DNA of 32,304 nt from CBFGRV01 sp965651265. Its GTDB lineage: Bacteria; Bacteroidota; Rhodothermia; Rhodothermales; VXPQ01. The stretch is from the NCBI GenBank assembly GCA_965651265.1, contig CBFGRV010000035.1, positions 1-32,304 of the forward strand. The letters run 5' to 3'. Below, piece by piece: positions 8,961-17,924 of this stretch (positions are counted from its first letter, which is position 1; every line of letters starts with the position of its first letter). The position numbers and the translations under genes were made by a program. Below the pieces are notes generated by a model. The model saw only the letters and a program-made list of their open reading frames with translations. It was not told the origin of the DNA and ran no database searches.

Positions 8961-10220
8961 ATGCGAACGTGGTATAGAAATCTGGACTACCTGACCATCT
9001 TCGCGTGGATGGTCGTCGTGTCGATCGGGCTGATTGCCATCTATAGCACGACGAACGGCCCGGCGAGCCAGTATCTGCTCGAGTCGGTCCAGCGGAATTT
9101 CTGGCGTCAGCTTACGTGGGTGTTTGTCTCCCTGGCCGTAGTGGTTTTCTGCCTGATGCTACCGGTGCGGTTCTTCCAGAAAGCGGCCTATCCGGCCTAT
9201 TTCACGACGTTGATGCTGCTGATGGCGGCGCTCCTGTTCGGGCGCGAAGTCAACGGCGCCAAGAGTTGGCTCTACGTCGGCGGCGTCGGGTTCCAGGTGT
9301 CGGAGTTCGCCAAAGTGGGCGCCGTGCTGGCCGTAGCACAGCTGATCGCATCCAAGCGGCCGAACACGAAGAACGTGCGCTACGCGGCTGGCGTGGTGGC
9401 ACTCATCACGCTGCCTGCCGTACTCATCGTGCTGCAAAACGACACGGGCACGGCGCTCGTATTCTTTGCCCTCGTTCCCATCATGCTGTTCTGGTCGGGG
9501 CTTCCGATCAGCGCCGTCATGCTGATGATCTCGCCGGCCATCACGGGCTATCTGGCCATCGTGTACATGCCGGCCGCGATCGCCTTCGCCGTCATCTTTA
9601 CGGTGATCATGTTCATCAGGTCGAAAGAACGGCGCTACGCGGTCCTGGCCGGTGTCTTCACGGGGGGCACGATCGGGGCCGTGACGTTCGCGCTGACGCG
9701 GCTGCTGCAGCCGTATCAGATCGCACGCATCGTGTCGTTCACCAACCCGGAGGCGGAGGAATTCCGCAAGGGCGTCGGATTCCACCTCGTGCAGTCCAAG
9801 GCAGCGATCGGCTCCGGCGGCCTGACCGGCAAGGGCTTCATGGAGGGCACGCAGACGCAGGGCGCCTACGTACCGGAGCAGTCCACGGACTTCGTCTTCT
9901 CTGTGATCGGCGAAGAATGGGGCTTCATCGGTTCGATGGTGCTGCTCCTGGCCTTCGGGCTACTGCTCATCCGGCTCGTTCGGCTGGGCACGCAGGTCAA
10001 GCATCCGTTCGGAAGCATGGTAGCGGCGGGCGCAGCCGGCATCTATTTGATCCACATCTTCATCAACATCGGGATGGTCACGGGTCTGCTCCCTGTGATC
10101 GGTATTCCGCTTCCCTTCGTCTCGTACGGAGGCTCGGCACTGCTGGCGAACACGACGATGCTGGCCATCATGCTCAACCTGCATATGAGGCGCGACGATT
10201 TCTCGATCTACGGTTATTGA
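8961..10220 (+). CDS. rodA: Rod-shape-determining SEDS glycosyltransferase RodA
   Basis: Polytopic inner-membrane SEDS-family peptidoglycan polymerase that uses lipid II and works as a pair with PBP2. It is 419 aa with about ten hydrophobic segments. The conserved GREVNGAKSW and FQVSEFAK stretches, NDTGTALV (around Asp161) and PEQSTDFVF (Asp310, in the loop that carries the essential acidic residue of SEDS proteins) are all present. So is the C-terminal LPVIGIPLPFVSYGGS signature. It starts 6 nt after mrdA and ends 4 nt before the tldD-like gene, so the three are probably cotranscribed. Confidence 0.96.
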   Translation: MRTWYRNLDYLTIFAWMVVVSIGLIAIYSTTNGPASQYLLESVQRNFWRQLTWVFVSLAVVVFCLMLPVRFFQKAAYPAYFTTLMLLMAALLFGREVNGAKSWLYVGGVGFQVSEFAKVGAVLAVAQLIASKRPNTKNVRYAAGVVALITLPAVLIVLQNDTGTALVFFALVPIMLFWSGLPISAVMLMISPAITGYLAIVYMPAAIAFAVIFTVIMFIRSKERRYAVLAGVFTGGTIGAVTFALTRLLQPYQIARIVSFTNPEAEEFRKGVGFHLVQSKAAIGSGGLTGKGFMEGTQTQGAYVPEQSTDFVFSVIGEEWGFIGSMVLLLAFGLLLIRLVRLGTQVKHPFGSMVAAGAAGIYLIHIFINIGMVTGLLPVIGIPLPFVSYGGSALLANTTMLAIMLNLHMRRDDFSIYGY

Positions 10221-10224
10221 CGCC

Positions 10225-11658
10225 ATGTCGCACCCGTTCGCGGAGGCGGTGCCACGGCTGCACGATCCGGCAATGTCCATCGTGGGCCGCGGTGGAAGGG
10301 ACGGGTCCCGTGAGGATGTGGTCGAGGTCTTCGCCGAGCACGCGTACCGGGAACAGCTCACCGTGTCGTTCGATCGGGGCCGTTCATCGGGTAGGCCTCC
10401 CGAGCTTCACAGCCGGACGGAACAGTCCGGATTCAGCCTTCGCCTCGTGGGCCCGCGCATCTCTCACTTCACGAGTGCGCCCGGCCTCGACGAAGACAGG
10501 CTCGTGCTGGCCGCCCTACAGGTGCTTCCCACGACGAGTCGCGATGGTGGTGGAGGCTCAAGGTCGCGAAACGCCCACGAGATCCCGGTCCCGTCGTCCG
10601 ATCTTCCGCCCGATGCACCTGACGCGACGTCGCTAGACGAGAAGCGTGAATTGCTTCGCGCTGCGGCCGACGCTGCCCGATCGCTCGCTCCCGATCTGGA
10701 TAGCCTCGAGGTGAGCTTCCAGGGCTTCGTGCGACGGATCGCCGTGTGGGCCTCGGACATCCAGCCGGCAACGTGGAGCACGGTCCACTCCGGACTGTGC
10801 GTCTCGGCCGCGGGCCGGGGCGTATCCACCCATGCCGTGGGCGGCGCGCCGGGCGGACTCGGTCATTTCATGTTGGAGACGCCGGAGGCGATTGCGCGGG
10901 CATGCATCGAGCGGCTGCATGCCATCGAACGCGCAGCCGCTGCATCGAATCTGCGGGGCGAGATGCCGGTCATCCTGGAGGCGGGTTGGGGTGGCGTGTG
11001 GCTTCATGAAACGATCGGGCATCTGCTAGAGGCCGATGTCCGCTCGCCGCTCTTCGAGAGGCACATTGGGATGGAGATCGGAAGCGAGCACGTCACGATC
11101 GTGGACGACGGGACGATGCCCGACGGCCGGGGCTCCGCGCCGTACGATGACGAGGGCATGCCGTCGCGCAGAACCGTGCTCGTCGAGCACGGCATCCTGC
11201 GGTCCTTCATGACTGACCGTCGGAGAGCGATGGATCGGCGCCTCGCGCGGACTCCTAATGGCCGCCGGCAAAACTTCAGCACCCCGCCGCTGCCTCGGAT
11301 GACCAATTTGATACTGGACAATGGCACGCATCCGCCAGAGGCGCTGGTGGCCGATGTTCGCCACGGGCTGTATGTCAGCATGATCGGAAACGGCGTGGTC
11401 CTGCCGGCTGAAGACCGGTTCCACTTCGACGTGATGGAAGGGCGGCGTATCGAGAACGGCCGGCTCACCGAGCCTGTGTCGTCGCTGCGCTTGAGCGGCC
11501 GACCGTCCGATATGCTTCAGCGCATTCGAGGCGTCGCGAACGATTTCCGGCTCGACCCCGCGCGCGGCGCGTGCATCAAATCGGGCCAGACGGTGCCGGT
11601 ATCCGTCGGCATGCCGACCGTTCTCATCCATAGGCTGGATGTGGCGCCGCCGGGCTAG
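10225..11658 (+). CDS. tldD: TldD/PmbA-family metalloprotease (TldD type)
   Basis: Predicted zinc protease of the TldD family, which in E. coli acts as a TldD-TldE heterodimer that degrades unfolded peptides. It is 477 aa. The metal-binding HExxxH motif is intact as HETIGH (261-266). The third ligand region GACIKSGQTVPV (Cys450) and the PSRRTVLVEHGIL segment are also present. These mark it as the catalytic TldD-type subunit rather than TldE, which lacks the motif. The N-terminal ~150 residues are divergent, with a Gly/Ser-rich stretch near residue 110. No tldE/pmbA partner is next to it. It follows rodA by 4 nt, so expression with the elongation genes is likely, although a functional link to the cell wall is not implied. 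Confidence 0.85.
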   Translation: MSHPFAEAVPRLHDPAMSIVGRGGRDGSREDVVEVFAEHAYREQLTVSFDRGRSSGRPPELHSRTEQSGFSLRLVGPRISHFTSAPGLDEDRLVLAALQVLPTTSRDGGGGSRSRNAHEIPVPSSDLPPDAPDATSLDEKRELLRAAADAARSLAPDLDSLEVSFQGFVRRIAVWASDIQPATWSTVHSGLCVSAAGRGVSTHAVGGAPGGLGHFMLETPEAIARACIERLHAIERAAAASNLRGEMPVILEAGWGGVWLHETIGHLLEADVRSPLFERHIGMEIGSEHVTIVDDGTMPDGRGSAPYDDEGMPSRRTVLVEHGILRSFMTDRRRAMDRRLARTPNGRRQNFSTPPLPRMTNLILDNGTHPPEALVADVRHGLYVSMIGNGVVLPAEDRFHFDVMEGRRIENGRLTEPVSSLRLSGRPSDMLQRIRGVANDFRLDPARGACIKSGQTVPVSVGMPTVLIHRLDVAPPG

Positions 11659-11751
11659 GCGTGCCACGGCGGACATTGCCGACGACGCCCGAAACCGCGC
11701 GTCATTTGCGGCTTACTACTGGCCCCCGAATCGGCCGTACGTCCTTCATCC

Positions 11752-13446
11752 ATGCACGAATACCTCAGACGAGAGTTGGCCGCCGTCCTCGCTGAAATTG
11801 ACGGCGTCCCCAGCGATTTTACGCCGGAGTTCGAGAAGCCCAACAATCCCGACCACGGCGACCTGGCGACGAACGCCGCCATGCAGCTGGCACGGCACCT
11901 GCGGCGCTCTCCGCGAAGCATCGCCGAAGATCTCGTCGCCCGCCTCCGCGATCGGCCACTCGACCCCGCGCGAGTAGCCTCCATCGAGGTGGCCGGCGCC
12001 GGCTTCATCAACTTTCGATACGCGGACGACTACCTGGCCGATAGTCTCGCCGACCTCCTTGCCGCCGGCGACAACTACGGCCGCACGATGGAAGGCCTCG
12101 GGCTCACGGCCATCGTCGAGTACGTCAGCGCCAATCCGACCGGGCCTCTCACGGTGGGACATGGGCGCAACGCCGTCCTGGGAGATACCATCGCGAATCT
12201 GATCGAATGGACCGGCTACGACGTCACGCGCGAGTATTACTTCAACGACGGCGGCCGCCAGATGCGCGTGCTGGGAGAATCCGTCCGCGCTCGTTATCAG
12301 GCCATCGCCGATCCGGAGACGCCGACGCGGCAGCTGAAGGTGGGCCAGGATGAGTGGGTCACCGTGCCCGAGTCGTTTCCGGATGACGGCTATCTCGGCG
12401 AGTACATCATCGACATCGCGCGCGACCTTTACGAGCGTCACGGCACCGAGCTGCTGGGCGTGGAGGAGGTAGCGCCCTTCACGGACGCCGCCAAGAAGGC
12501 CATCTTCGCGGAGATCGAGCGAACCATGGGGCGGCTCGGCATCCGCATGGACTCCTATTTCAACGAGAACAGCCTCTACGAGGACCGGCGCGTCTGGACG
12601 ACGCTGGACCGCCTCCGTGAGTCCGGCTTCGTCTACGACAAGGATGGCGCCGTGTGGTTCAAGACGACGGCTTTCGGAAAGGAGCAGGATACCGTGCTCG
12701 TCAAGAGCAGCGGCGAGCCTACGTATCGGCTGCCCGACATCGCGTATCACATCGACAAGATGGAGCGCGGCTACGACCGCATCGTCGACATCTTCGGTGC
12801 CGACCACATCGCCACGTACCCCGACGTCATCGAAGGCGTTCGCGTGCTGGGCTACGATGCGACCAAGATCGAGGTCGTCATCTACCAGTTCGTCACGCTC
12901 GTGCGCGGGGGCGAGCCCGTGAAGATGAGCACCCGGCGCGCCACGTACGTCACCTTGGACGACCTCATGGATGAAGTCGGCGAGGACGTCACGCGGTATT
13001 TCTTCCTGATGCGCTCGCCCAACACGCATCTCGAATTCGACCTCGACCTCGCGCGGGAGGCCAGCGAGAAAAATCCGGTCTTCTATCTGCAGTATGCGCA
13101 CGCGCGCATCTGCTCGATCATCGCGAAGGCGCAGGAGGTCGGCTTTGCGTTCGGTGGGGAGCCGGACCTGTCACTCCTCAACCACGACGCGGAGATCGCG
13201 CTGATCAAGGAGCTGCTTCGCTTCCCCGAGGTGCTGTCGCGGGCGGCCGAGGACATGGAGCCGCACCAGGTCGCCAACTACTTGCGCGAGGTGGCCGTCG
13301 CCTTCACGCAGTTCTATGGGCACTGCCGTATCATCGGCGAGGAGCAGCGTCTGGCGACCGCCCGCATGCACCTGGCGCGGGCCGCTCGCATCGTGTTGGC
13401 GAACGGCCTACGTGTGCTGGGCATCTCGGCACCGGAGCGGATGTAG
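11752..13446 (+). CDS. argS: Arginyl-tRNA synthetase
   Basis: Class I aminoacyl-tRNA synthetase charging tRNA-Arg. It is 564 aa, the family length. In order are the N-terminal tRNA-binding domain with PNNPDHGDLATNAA, the signature region ANPTGPLTVGHGRN (128-140), the catalytic core with FNDGGRQ, the KMST form of KMSKS (391-394), and the C-terminal all-alpha anticodon-binding domain ending near VLGISAPERM. The HIGH motif reads TVGH, with Thr134 in place of the usual first His; the second His (137) is kept. The ATG at 11752 follows a 93-bp spacer after the tldD-like gene. The stop is 1 nt before the ATG used for pheA, suggesting coupling. Confidence 0.96.
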   Translation: MHEYLRRELAAVLAEIDGVPSDFTPEFEKPNNPDHGDLATNAAMQLARHLRRSPRSIAEDLVARLRDRPLDPARVASIEVAGAGFINFRYADDYLADSLADLLAAGDNYGRTMEGLGLTAIVEYVSANPTGPLTVGHGRNAVLGDTIANLIEWTGYDVTREYYFNDGGRQMRVLGESVRARYQAIADPETPTRQLKVGQDEWVTVPESFPDDGYLGEYIIDIARDLYERHGTELLGVEEVAPFTDAAKKAIFAEIERTMGRLGIRMDSYFNENSLYEDRRVWTTLDRLRESGFVYDKDGAVWFKTTAFGKEQDTVLVKSSGEPTYRLPDIAYHIDKMERGYDRIVDIFGADHIATYPDVIEGVRVLGYDATKIEVVIYQFVTLVRGGEPVKMSTRRATYVTLDDLMDEVGEDVTRYFFLMRSPNTHLEFDLDLAREASEKNPVFYLQYAHARICSIIAKAQEVGFAFGGEPDLSLLNHDAEIALIKELLRFPEVLSRAAEDMEPHQVANYLREVAVAFTQFYGHCRIIGEEQRLATARMHLARAARIVLANGLRVLGISAPERM

Positions 13447-13447
13447 G

Positions 13448-14359
13448 ATGGGGAGCTCCAAAGACGATGTACAGGCTTCATCCACCGCTGCGGTGAGCTC
13501 GATCCGCGAGATGAGAATAGCCTTTCAGGGAGAGGTCGGTGCATTCAGCGAGGAAGCCGTGGAGGCCCTCTTCCCGGGGGGCGAGCCGGTCCCGTATCCG
13601 ACGTTTGAGGAGGTGTTCGAGGCCAGCACGAAGGGGGTCGTGGATCGTGCCGTCATCCCCATCGAGAACTCCCTGTTTGGGAGCGTCCACGTAAACTACG
13701 ATCTGCTGCGGACGCACGACCTCTGCATCGTCGGCGAGCTACAACTGCGCATCCGTCACAACCTCCTTGCGCCGCCCGGGGCGAAGCTCGCGGATCTGCG
13801 AATCGTCCACTCGCATCCGCAGGCGATCGGGCAGTGTCAGTCATTCCTAAAGGAGGAGCTGGCGCACGCCGAGGTCACGCCGGCCTACGACACGGCGGGC
13901 GCGGCGAAGATGATCGCCGAGCACGGTCGCCTCGACGAGGCGGCGATCGCCAGTGAGCGCGCGGCTGCCACGTACGGGCTCGAAATCCTGGCGAGCGGCA
14001 TCGAGAGCAACCACCAGAACTACACGCGCTTCCTCGCCCTTTCCAGAGCGCCGGAGCTGCCGGAGGCGCGCTCGACATCCACCCGAAAAGACTGGAAGAC
14101 GTCGATCGTGTTCTCGATGCGGCAGAACGTGCCGGGTGCGCTGTTCAAGAGCCTGGCGGTGTTTGCGCTTCGAGATCTCGACTTGTTCAAGATCGAAAGC
14201 CGTCCGCTCGTCGGAAGTCCGGGCAACTACATCTTCTACATCGATGCCGAGGGCGCCTTGAACGACGAGCCCATGGAGCGGGCGATTGAGCACCTCGGCG
14301 AGATCGCCGCGGAGCTCAAAGTGCTCGGCTCCTACCCGCGGGGGCGCACCGTCGATTGA
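13448..14359 (+). CDS. pheA: Prephenate dehydratase with ACT domain
   Basis: Converts prephenate to phenylpyruvate in phenylalanine synthesis. The catalytic PDT domain begins at MRIAFQGEVGAFSE and includes AVIPIENSLFGSV, SHPQAIGQC and the NYTRF motif. A C-terminal ACT domain (GALFKSLAVFALRDLD... and KIESRP) is the usual phenylalanine-binding regulatory module. No chorismate mutase domain is attached. Two starts are possible. The ATG at 13448, one nt after the argS stop, gives 303 aa with a 21-residue polar extension. The ATG at 13511 gives the standard family N-terminus. The first is listed because of its tight spacing with argS. Confidence 0.94.
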   Translation: MGSSKDDVQASSTAAVSSIREMRIAFQGEVGAFSEEAVEALFPGGEPVPYPTFEEVFEASTKGVVDRAVIPIENSLFGSVHVNYDLLRTHDLCIVGELQLRIRHNLLAPPGAKLADLRIVHSHPQAIGQCQSFLKEELAHAEVTPAYDTAGAAKMIAEHGRLDEAAIASERAAATYGLEILASGIESNHQNYTRFLALSRAPELPEARSTSTRKDWKTSIVFSMRQNVPGALFKSLAVFALRDLDLFKIESRPLVGSPGNYIFYIDAEGALNDEPMERAIEHLGEIAAELKVLGSYPRGRTVD

Positions 14360-14420
14360 CTTACGGCCGTTCCGATACGGCCGATACTCGACACGCAGAT
14401 GGTTTTCAGGTTGATCGGAG

Positions 14421-15302
14421 ATGTTGATTCCTTACAGCGTCAAGGAAGGATTGGCGGGATTTCAGCGAGCCAAGTTCGCCGTCTTCGCTGCCACCAGCGC
14501 GATGAGCGTGGCGCTCGTTCTGATCGGGCTGTTCGCGCTCTTGAGCTTCGAGGCGCAGCAGGTCTCGACATGGCTGCGCCAGCGCGTCGGAGAGCTGGAG
14601 ATGTTCCTGGCCGAAGACATCGATCGCACGCAGGCGCAGTCGCTTCACCTGCGTGCGGAAACCATGCCCGGAGTGCTCGAGGCCGAGTACATCTCGAAAG
14701 AGGAGGCGGGTCGCATCTTTCGCGAGGAATTTGGCGAGGGCGCCGAGGTCTTCCTGAATGAGCCGTTTTTGCCGGCCTCCATCAAGGTCCGTGTGCGCTC
14801 GAGCTACGCCAATCCGGACAGCTTGAGCCGGCTCGTCTCCGAGTTCAAGAGCTGGAATCGGGTGGATGACGTCGTCTTCAACCAGCCCCTCCTGGTCAAG
14901 GTGCAGCAGAACATCCGCCTGCTCTCGATTGCGGGTCTCCTTCTGGGCACGATCGTCGTGCTCGCCTCCATTTTCCTGGTAGCCAACACCATCCGGCTCA
15001 CGATCTATGCCCGGCGGCTGCTCATCCGAACGATGAAGCTCGTGGGGGCGACCGACGGCTTCATCCGGCGGCCGTTCATCGTGGAGGGCATCGCGCAGGG
15101 ACTCCTGGCCGGCGTGTTGGCCGCGCTCGTGCTCTCCGGCTTCTACAGCGTGCTCGCAGAGTATCTGCCGCAGCTCGGCATTTCGTCGGGCGTCGTGGTT
15201 GTGCTCTCCAATCTGGGAGTCATCATTGCCGGGGTGACGCTCGGTTGGCTCGGGTCGCTGTTCGCCGTGCGGCGATTCATCCAGAACGTCGCCATCAGCT
15301 AG
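14421..15302 (+). CDS. ftsX: Cell division protein FtsX (permease-like)
   Basis: Inner-membrane partner of the FtsE ATPase. In many bacteria FtsEX controls peptidoglycan hydrolases at the septum. It is 293 aa. One transmembrane helix (about 20-45) is followed by an extracytoplasmic domain of about 120 residues (with GVLEAEYISKEEA), then three C-terminal helices including IFLVANTIRLTIYARR and the KLVGATDGFIRRPF coupling-helix signature. ftsE is not adjacent, which is often the case in Bacteroidota. It follows pheA by 61 nt and is tail to tail with the next gene. Confidence 0.93.
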   Translation: MLIPYSVKEGLAGFQRAKFAVFAATSAMSVALVLIGLFALLSFEAQQVSTWLRQRVGELEMFLAEDIDRTQAQSLHLRAETMPGVLEAEYISKEEAGRIFREEFGEGAEVFLNEPFLPASIKVRVRSSYANPDSLSRLVSEFKSWNRVDDVVFNQPLLVKVQQNIRLLSIAGLLLGTIVVLASIFLVANTIRLTIYARRLLIRTMKLVGATDGFIRRPFIVEGIAQGLLAGVLAALVLSGFYSVLAEYLPQLGISSGVVVVLSNLGVIIAGVTLGWLGSLFAVRRFIQNVAIS

Positions 15303-15346
15303 GGGCGGATTCCGTGGCTCGGGCGATGTGGGCCGGGGTCTCTCGG

Positions 15347-16183
15347 CTAGGGCGCGATTCCCACGATCCGCAGCGGCCCGCCGCTACCTCCTTCAATCTT
15401 CATGGGTAGCGCGATCACGGTCGCCCCTTCCACGGGAAGCTGGTCGAGGTTCGCCACATTCTCGAAGACGGGGATGTTGTCGGCGGCCAGAATCTGGTGC
15501 GTCCGGAAATCCTGCGACTGTCCGTAGTCGATGCTCGGTGTGTCGATGCCGATGGCCTTGACGTTGCGGTTGCCGACGATCCACTGTGCGGCCTCAGGAT
15601 CGAGACCGGGAAAGTGCAGCTCGCGAACGGCTTCCGGTCCCGTCTTAGATGTACCGAGGTACTGCTCGCGATTCGGCCAGTAGCGCCCCCAACCCGTGCG
15701 TAACAGCACGATGACGTCATCCGGAAGGGGCGTGTGCTCCGCTTCCCACTGCTGGATGTCCTCAGGAGTGATGCGGTAATCGGGATCGGCTCCCGCCTGG
15801 GCGGTAACGTCGATAACGACGGCGCTTCCAATCAAACGATCCGGCGGAATGGCATCGACGGTCCACCCGTCGGAGGAGAAATGGAAGGGCGCGTCCAGAT
15901 GCGTGCCTCCGTGCTCGGCGGAGGAGAATTCGCCGGCGGCGTAGAAGTACCCCTGTGGCGTCGTCCCCTCAGAGGTAGCGGTGCGTGAGAAGCCCTCACC
16001 GGTGGGCCAATAGATGGTCTCGTCGCCGAAGGCGTACGTTAGATCGATGACATTGGCGGCCAACCGGGCGCCCAAGGGGGTGGGTTCGAGGGGCGTGTCC
16101 GAGTCTTGCATGGGACCACAGGCCGGCAGGAGGGCCAGACATGCGGCGAGCGCGGCGACGAGCGATCGGCGATGATTTTCCAT
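15347..16183 (-). CDS. Cyclase-family (kynurenine formamidase-like) metal-dependent hydrolase, lipoprotein
   Basis: A 278-aa protein of the cyclase/KynB-like fold. The metal motif HGGTHLDAPFHF (91-102) matches the HxGTHxDxPxHF signature, with ligands His91, His95, Asp97 and His101. The N-terminus is a lipoprotein signal peptide with lipobox LPAC (lipidated Cys22), so the enzyme should be anchored in the periplasm or outer membrane rather than cytoplasmic as KynB is. This argues against a role in tryptophan breakdown. The substrate is unknown, but amide or lactone hydrolysis is the family chemistry. It is monocistronic by context: convergent with ftsX, and divergent from the next gene across 217 bp. 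Confidence 0.88.
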   Translation of the reverse strand: MENHRRSLVAALAACLALLPACGPMQDSDTPLEPTPLGARLAANVIDLTYAFGDETIYWPTGEGFSRTATSEGTTPQGYFYAAGEFSSAEHGGTHLDAPFHFSSDGWTVDAIPPDRLIGSAVVIDVTAQAGADPDYRITPEDIQQWEAEHTPLPDDVIVLLRTGWGRYWPNREQYLGTSKTGPEAVRELHFPGLDPEAAQWIVGNRNVKAIGIDTPSIDYGQSQDFRTHQILAADNIPVFENVANLDQLPVEGATVIALPMKIEGGSGGPLRIVGIAP

Positions 16184-16308
16184 GGTGATTTCGGCAAGGT
16201 TGGATGACTTTGCGGCAACGCGCCGGTTAAATTCTCAGTTGCAACTCCCGCACGCAAGTCCGGCCCTCCGTCGGATGTGTAATAGGTGAGGCCAGGGTAG
16301 ACGATTTA

Positions 16309-16337
16309 TTGACTTTACACATAGGTGCTGGTAGATT
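16309..16337 (+). promoter_or_regulatory. sigma70-like promoter for the GGDEF-like/deoB pair
   Basis: TTGACT (16309-16314) is followed by a 17-bp spacer and then TAGATT (16332-16337), a near-consensus -35/-10 pair. Transcription would start near 16344, 57 nt before the ATG at 16401. It lies in an AT-richer part of the 217-bp divergent spacer. Confidence 0.6.
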
Positions 16338-16400
16338 GAACGACTGCCTGGTAACCCACCCCGTTTACGTCTCTGTTCTCGGCAGCCTTACTAGGGCGGT

Positions 16401-17924
16401 ATGATCCGCATTCTCTTTACGATTGTGGCCCTCGTGGCCGCGATTCTCGGGGTGGTTCTTCCCATGCCTGAGCTTTTCTTCGCGGCGGGACTGGCCCTGC
16501 TGATCACCATCGGACTCGTCGTCGTGCGTGCGCGCCGCCGGGCTGCGGCAAGCCGCCCTCCGAAAGGAAAGTATGCCCCGACGCCGTATCAGGGAGCCGA
16601 AGACCTCAGCGCGCTCGGCATCCTCGAGATCCGGCCCCGGCAGAAGGGCAACGAAGGCCGCCCCGAGGACGACGATGCCCAGCGCTTTTATGACGACGTC
16701 CAGGACGAGGAGGCCGCTGTGACACCATCCGAACCCGCCTGGCGTCGCCGACAGATGACGGCCCCCCGCGGCGAGGCGACCTATTCGTATGGCACCGGCC
16801 CGCGAGAGGATCGCGCGGTTTCGGCCCCGGGTGACGGTGCACTGGACGACGTGGATGCTTTCAGCGAGGACCGGGAAGAGCTCCATCGCACCGCGCCGGA
16901 AACGACGCCGACATACGCGGCAGCACGCGAACTCGAAGCAAATGGAGCGGGCGCTCCCGCCGATTCGATCGTAAGCATCAAGGAGAAATCCACTCAACTC
17001 CGCGCGGGCGTCGACGAGCGCGTCCCCGATCACTACCGCGAAGTCATCGCGCCCTTCCTGCAGTCGTTTCGCGCGGCTATCCAGGCTCACACCGTTTGCC
17101 TCCTGAAGCAGCCCGTCGACTCGCTTCACCATCACATCGAGGCCATCGTGAGTTTGAACGGCTACGCGCGAAGCGGAGGTGATTTCGCGACGCGCGTGCC
17201 GCTGTTGCAGACGCGCGATTCGCACATGGCTACCGAGGTTCGGCGGGTTTCGGATGATGACTTTCCGGCTACGAGCGTCGGCTACTATCGCGAGGCAATC
17301 AACGTGAAGGAGATCGCCGTCACCCCGGTGCCGGGTGAAGCCGCGGCGGGTCAGTATCTCCTTCTCGCGGATTCGATGAAGGAGCACGCATTCGATGACG
17401 AGCGCACCCTCTCGCTGACACAGCATTTCGCGCGGCTCCTGGGCGCCGTGATGGACGGCACGTCGGGTGGGGCCGTTCTCGATTCCTACGACTACGTGCG
17501 GCCCCGCCGCGAGATCATCAACGAGGAGATTCAGCGCGCCCGCATGGCGAAACGCCCACTGGTGCTCGCCCTCGTTCACCTCAACCGCGCGGAGAGCGTC
17601 GCCGACGAAGGGGCACGCGCCGTACAGGATGCAGAGCGAGAGCTCGCCGCCCATCTGCGCCGCACGGCCCGCAACGCGCGCGTGGAGCGATTCGGGGAGC
17701 TTACCTTCGGCGTGTTCTTCAATGCGGCGGCCTCCACCGTCGAGAAATGGGCCTCCCGGCTTCAACTGGAGCTCGAAAGCTCGGTCGGTCTGCTCGAAGG
17801 TGGCGTAAGCATCGGCATTGCCGTACTGCAGGATCGCCACGAGGATGCGGACAGCTTCCGCCGCGATGCCACCGAAGCCCTTCGTGAGGCCTACGAGACC
17901 GGCACGGCCATCATCGTTGAGTGA
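16401..17924 (+). CDS. Membrane protein with GAF-like and degenerate GGDEF-like domains
   Basis: A 507-aa protein. Two hydrophobic segments (about residues 3-20 and 25-43) anchor it to the inner membrane. A long acidic, low-complexity linker (about 50-190) follows. Residues about 200-350 may form a GAF-like sensory domain (weak call). The C-terminal ~145 residues follow the outline of a diguanylate cyclase domain: REIINEEIQRARMAKRPLVLALV at the start, RFGELTF (430-436) at the GGDEF site, GVSIGIAVLQ, and a final DATEALREAYETG helix. The catalytic loop reads GELTF, so cyclase activity is unlikely. A binding or structural role is more plausible. The gene end overlaps the probable deoB start by 8 nt. 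The function is unknown. Confidence 0.7.
   Translation: MIRILFTIVALVAAILGVVLPMPELFFAAGLALLITIGLVVVRARRRAAASRPPKGKYAPTPYQGAEDLSALGILEIRPRQKGNEGRPEDDDAQRFYDDVQDEEAAVTPSEPAWRRRQMTAPRGEATYSYGTGPREDRAVSAPGDGALDDVDAFSEDREELHRTAPETTPTYAAARELEANGAGAPADSIVSIKEKSTQLRAGVDERVPDHYREVIAPFLQSFRAAIQAHTVCLLKQPVDSLHHHIEAIVSLNGYARSGGDFATRVPLLQTRDSHMATEVRRVSDDDFPATSVGYYREAINVKEIAVTPVPGEAAAGQYLLLADSMKEHAFDDERTLSLTQHFARLLGAVMDGTSGGAVLDSYDYVRPRREIINEEIQRARMAKRPLVLALVHLNRAESVADEGARAVQDAERELAAHLRRTARNARVERFGELTFGVFFNAAASTVEKWASRLQLELESSVGLLEGGVSIGIAVLQDRHEDADSFRRDATEALREAYETGTAIIVE

Noticed and set aside
11746..13101. A 451-codon minus-strand open frame opposite argS
   Set aside because: It is the reverse of an unmistakable ArgRS coding frame and has a composition typical of antisense frames.
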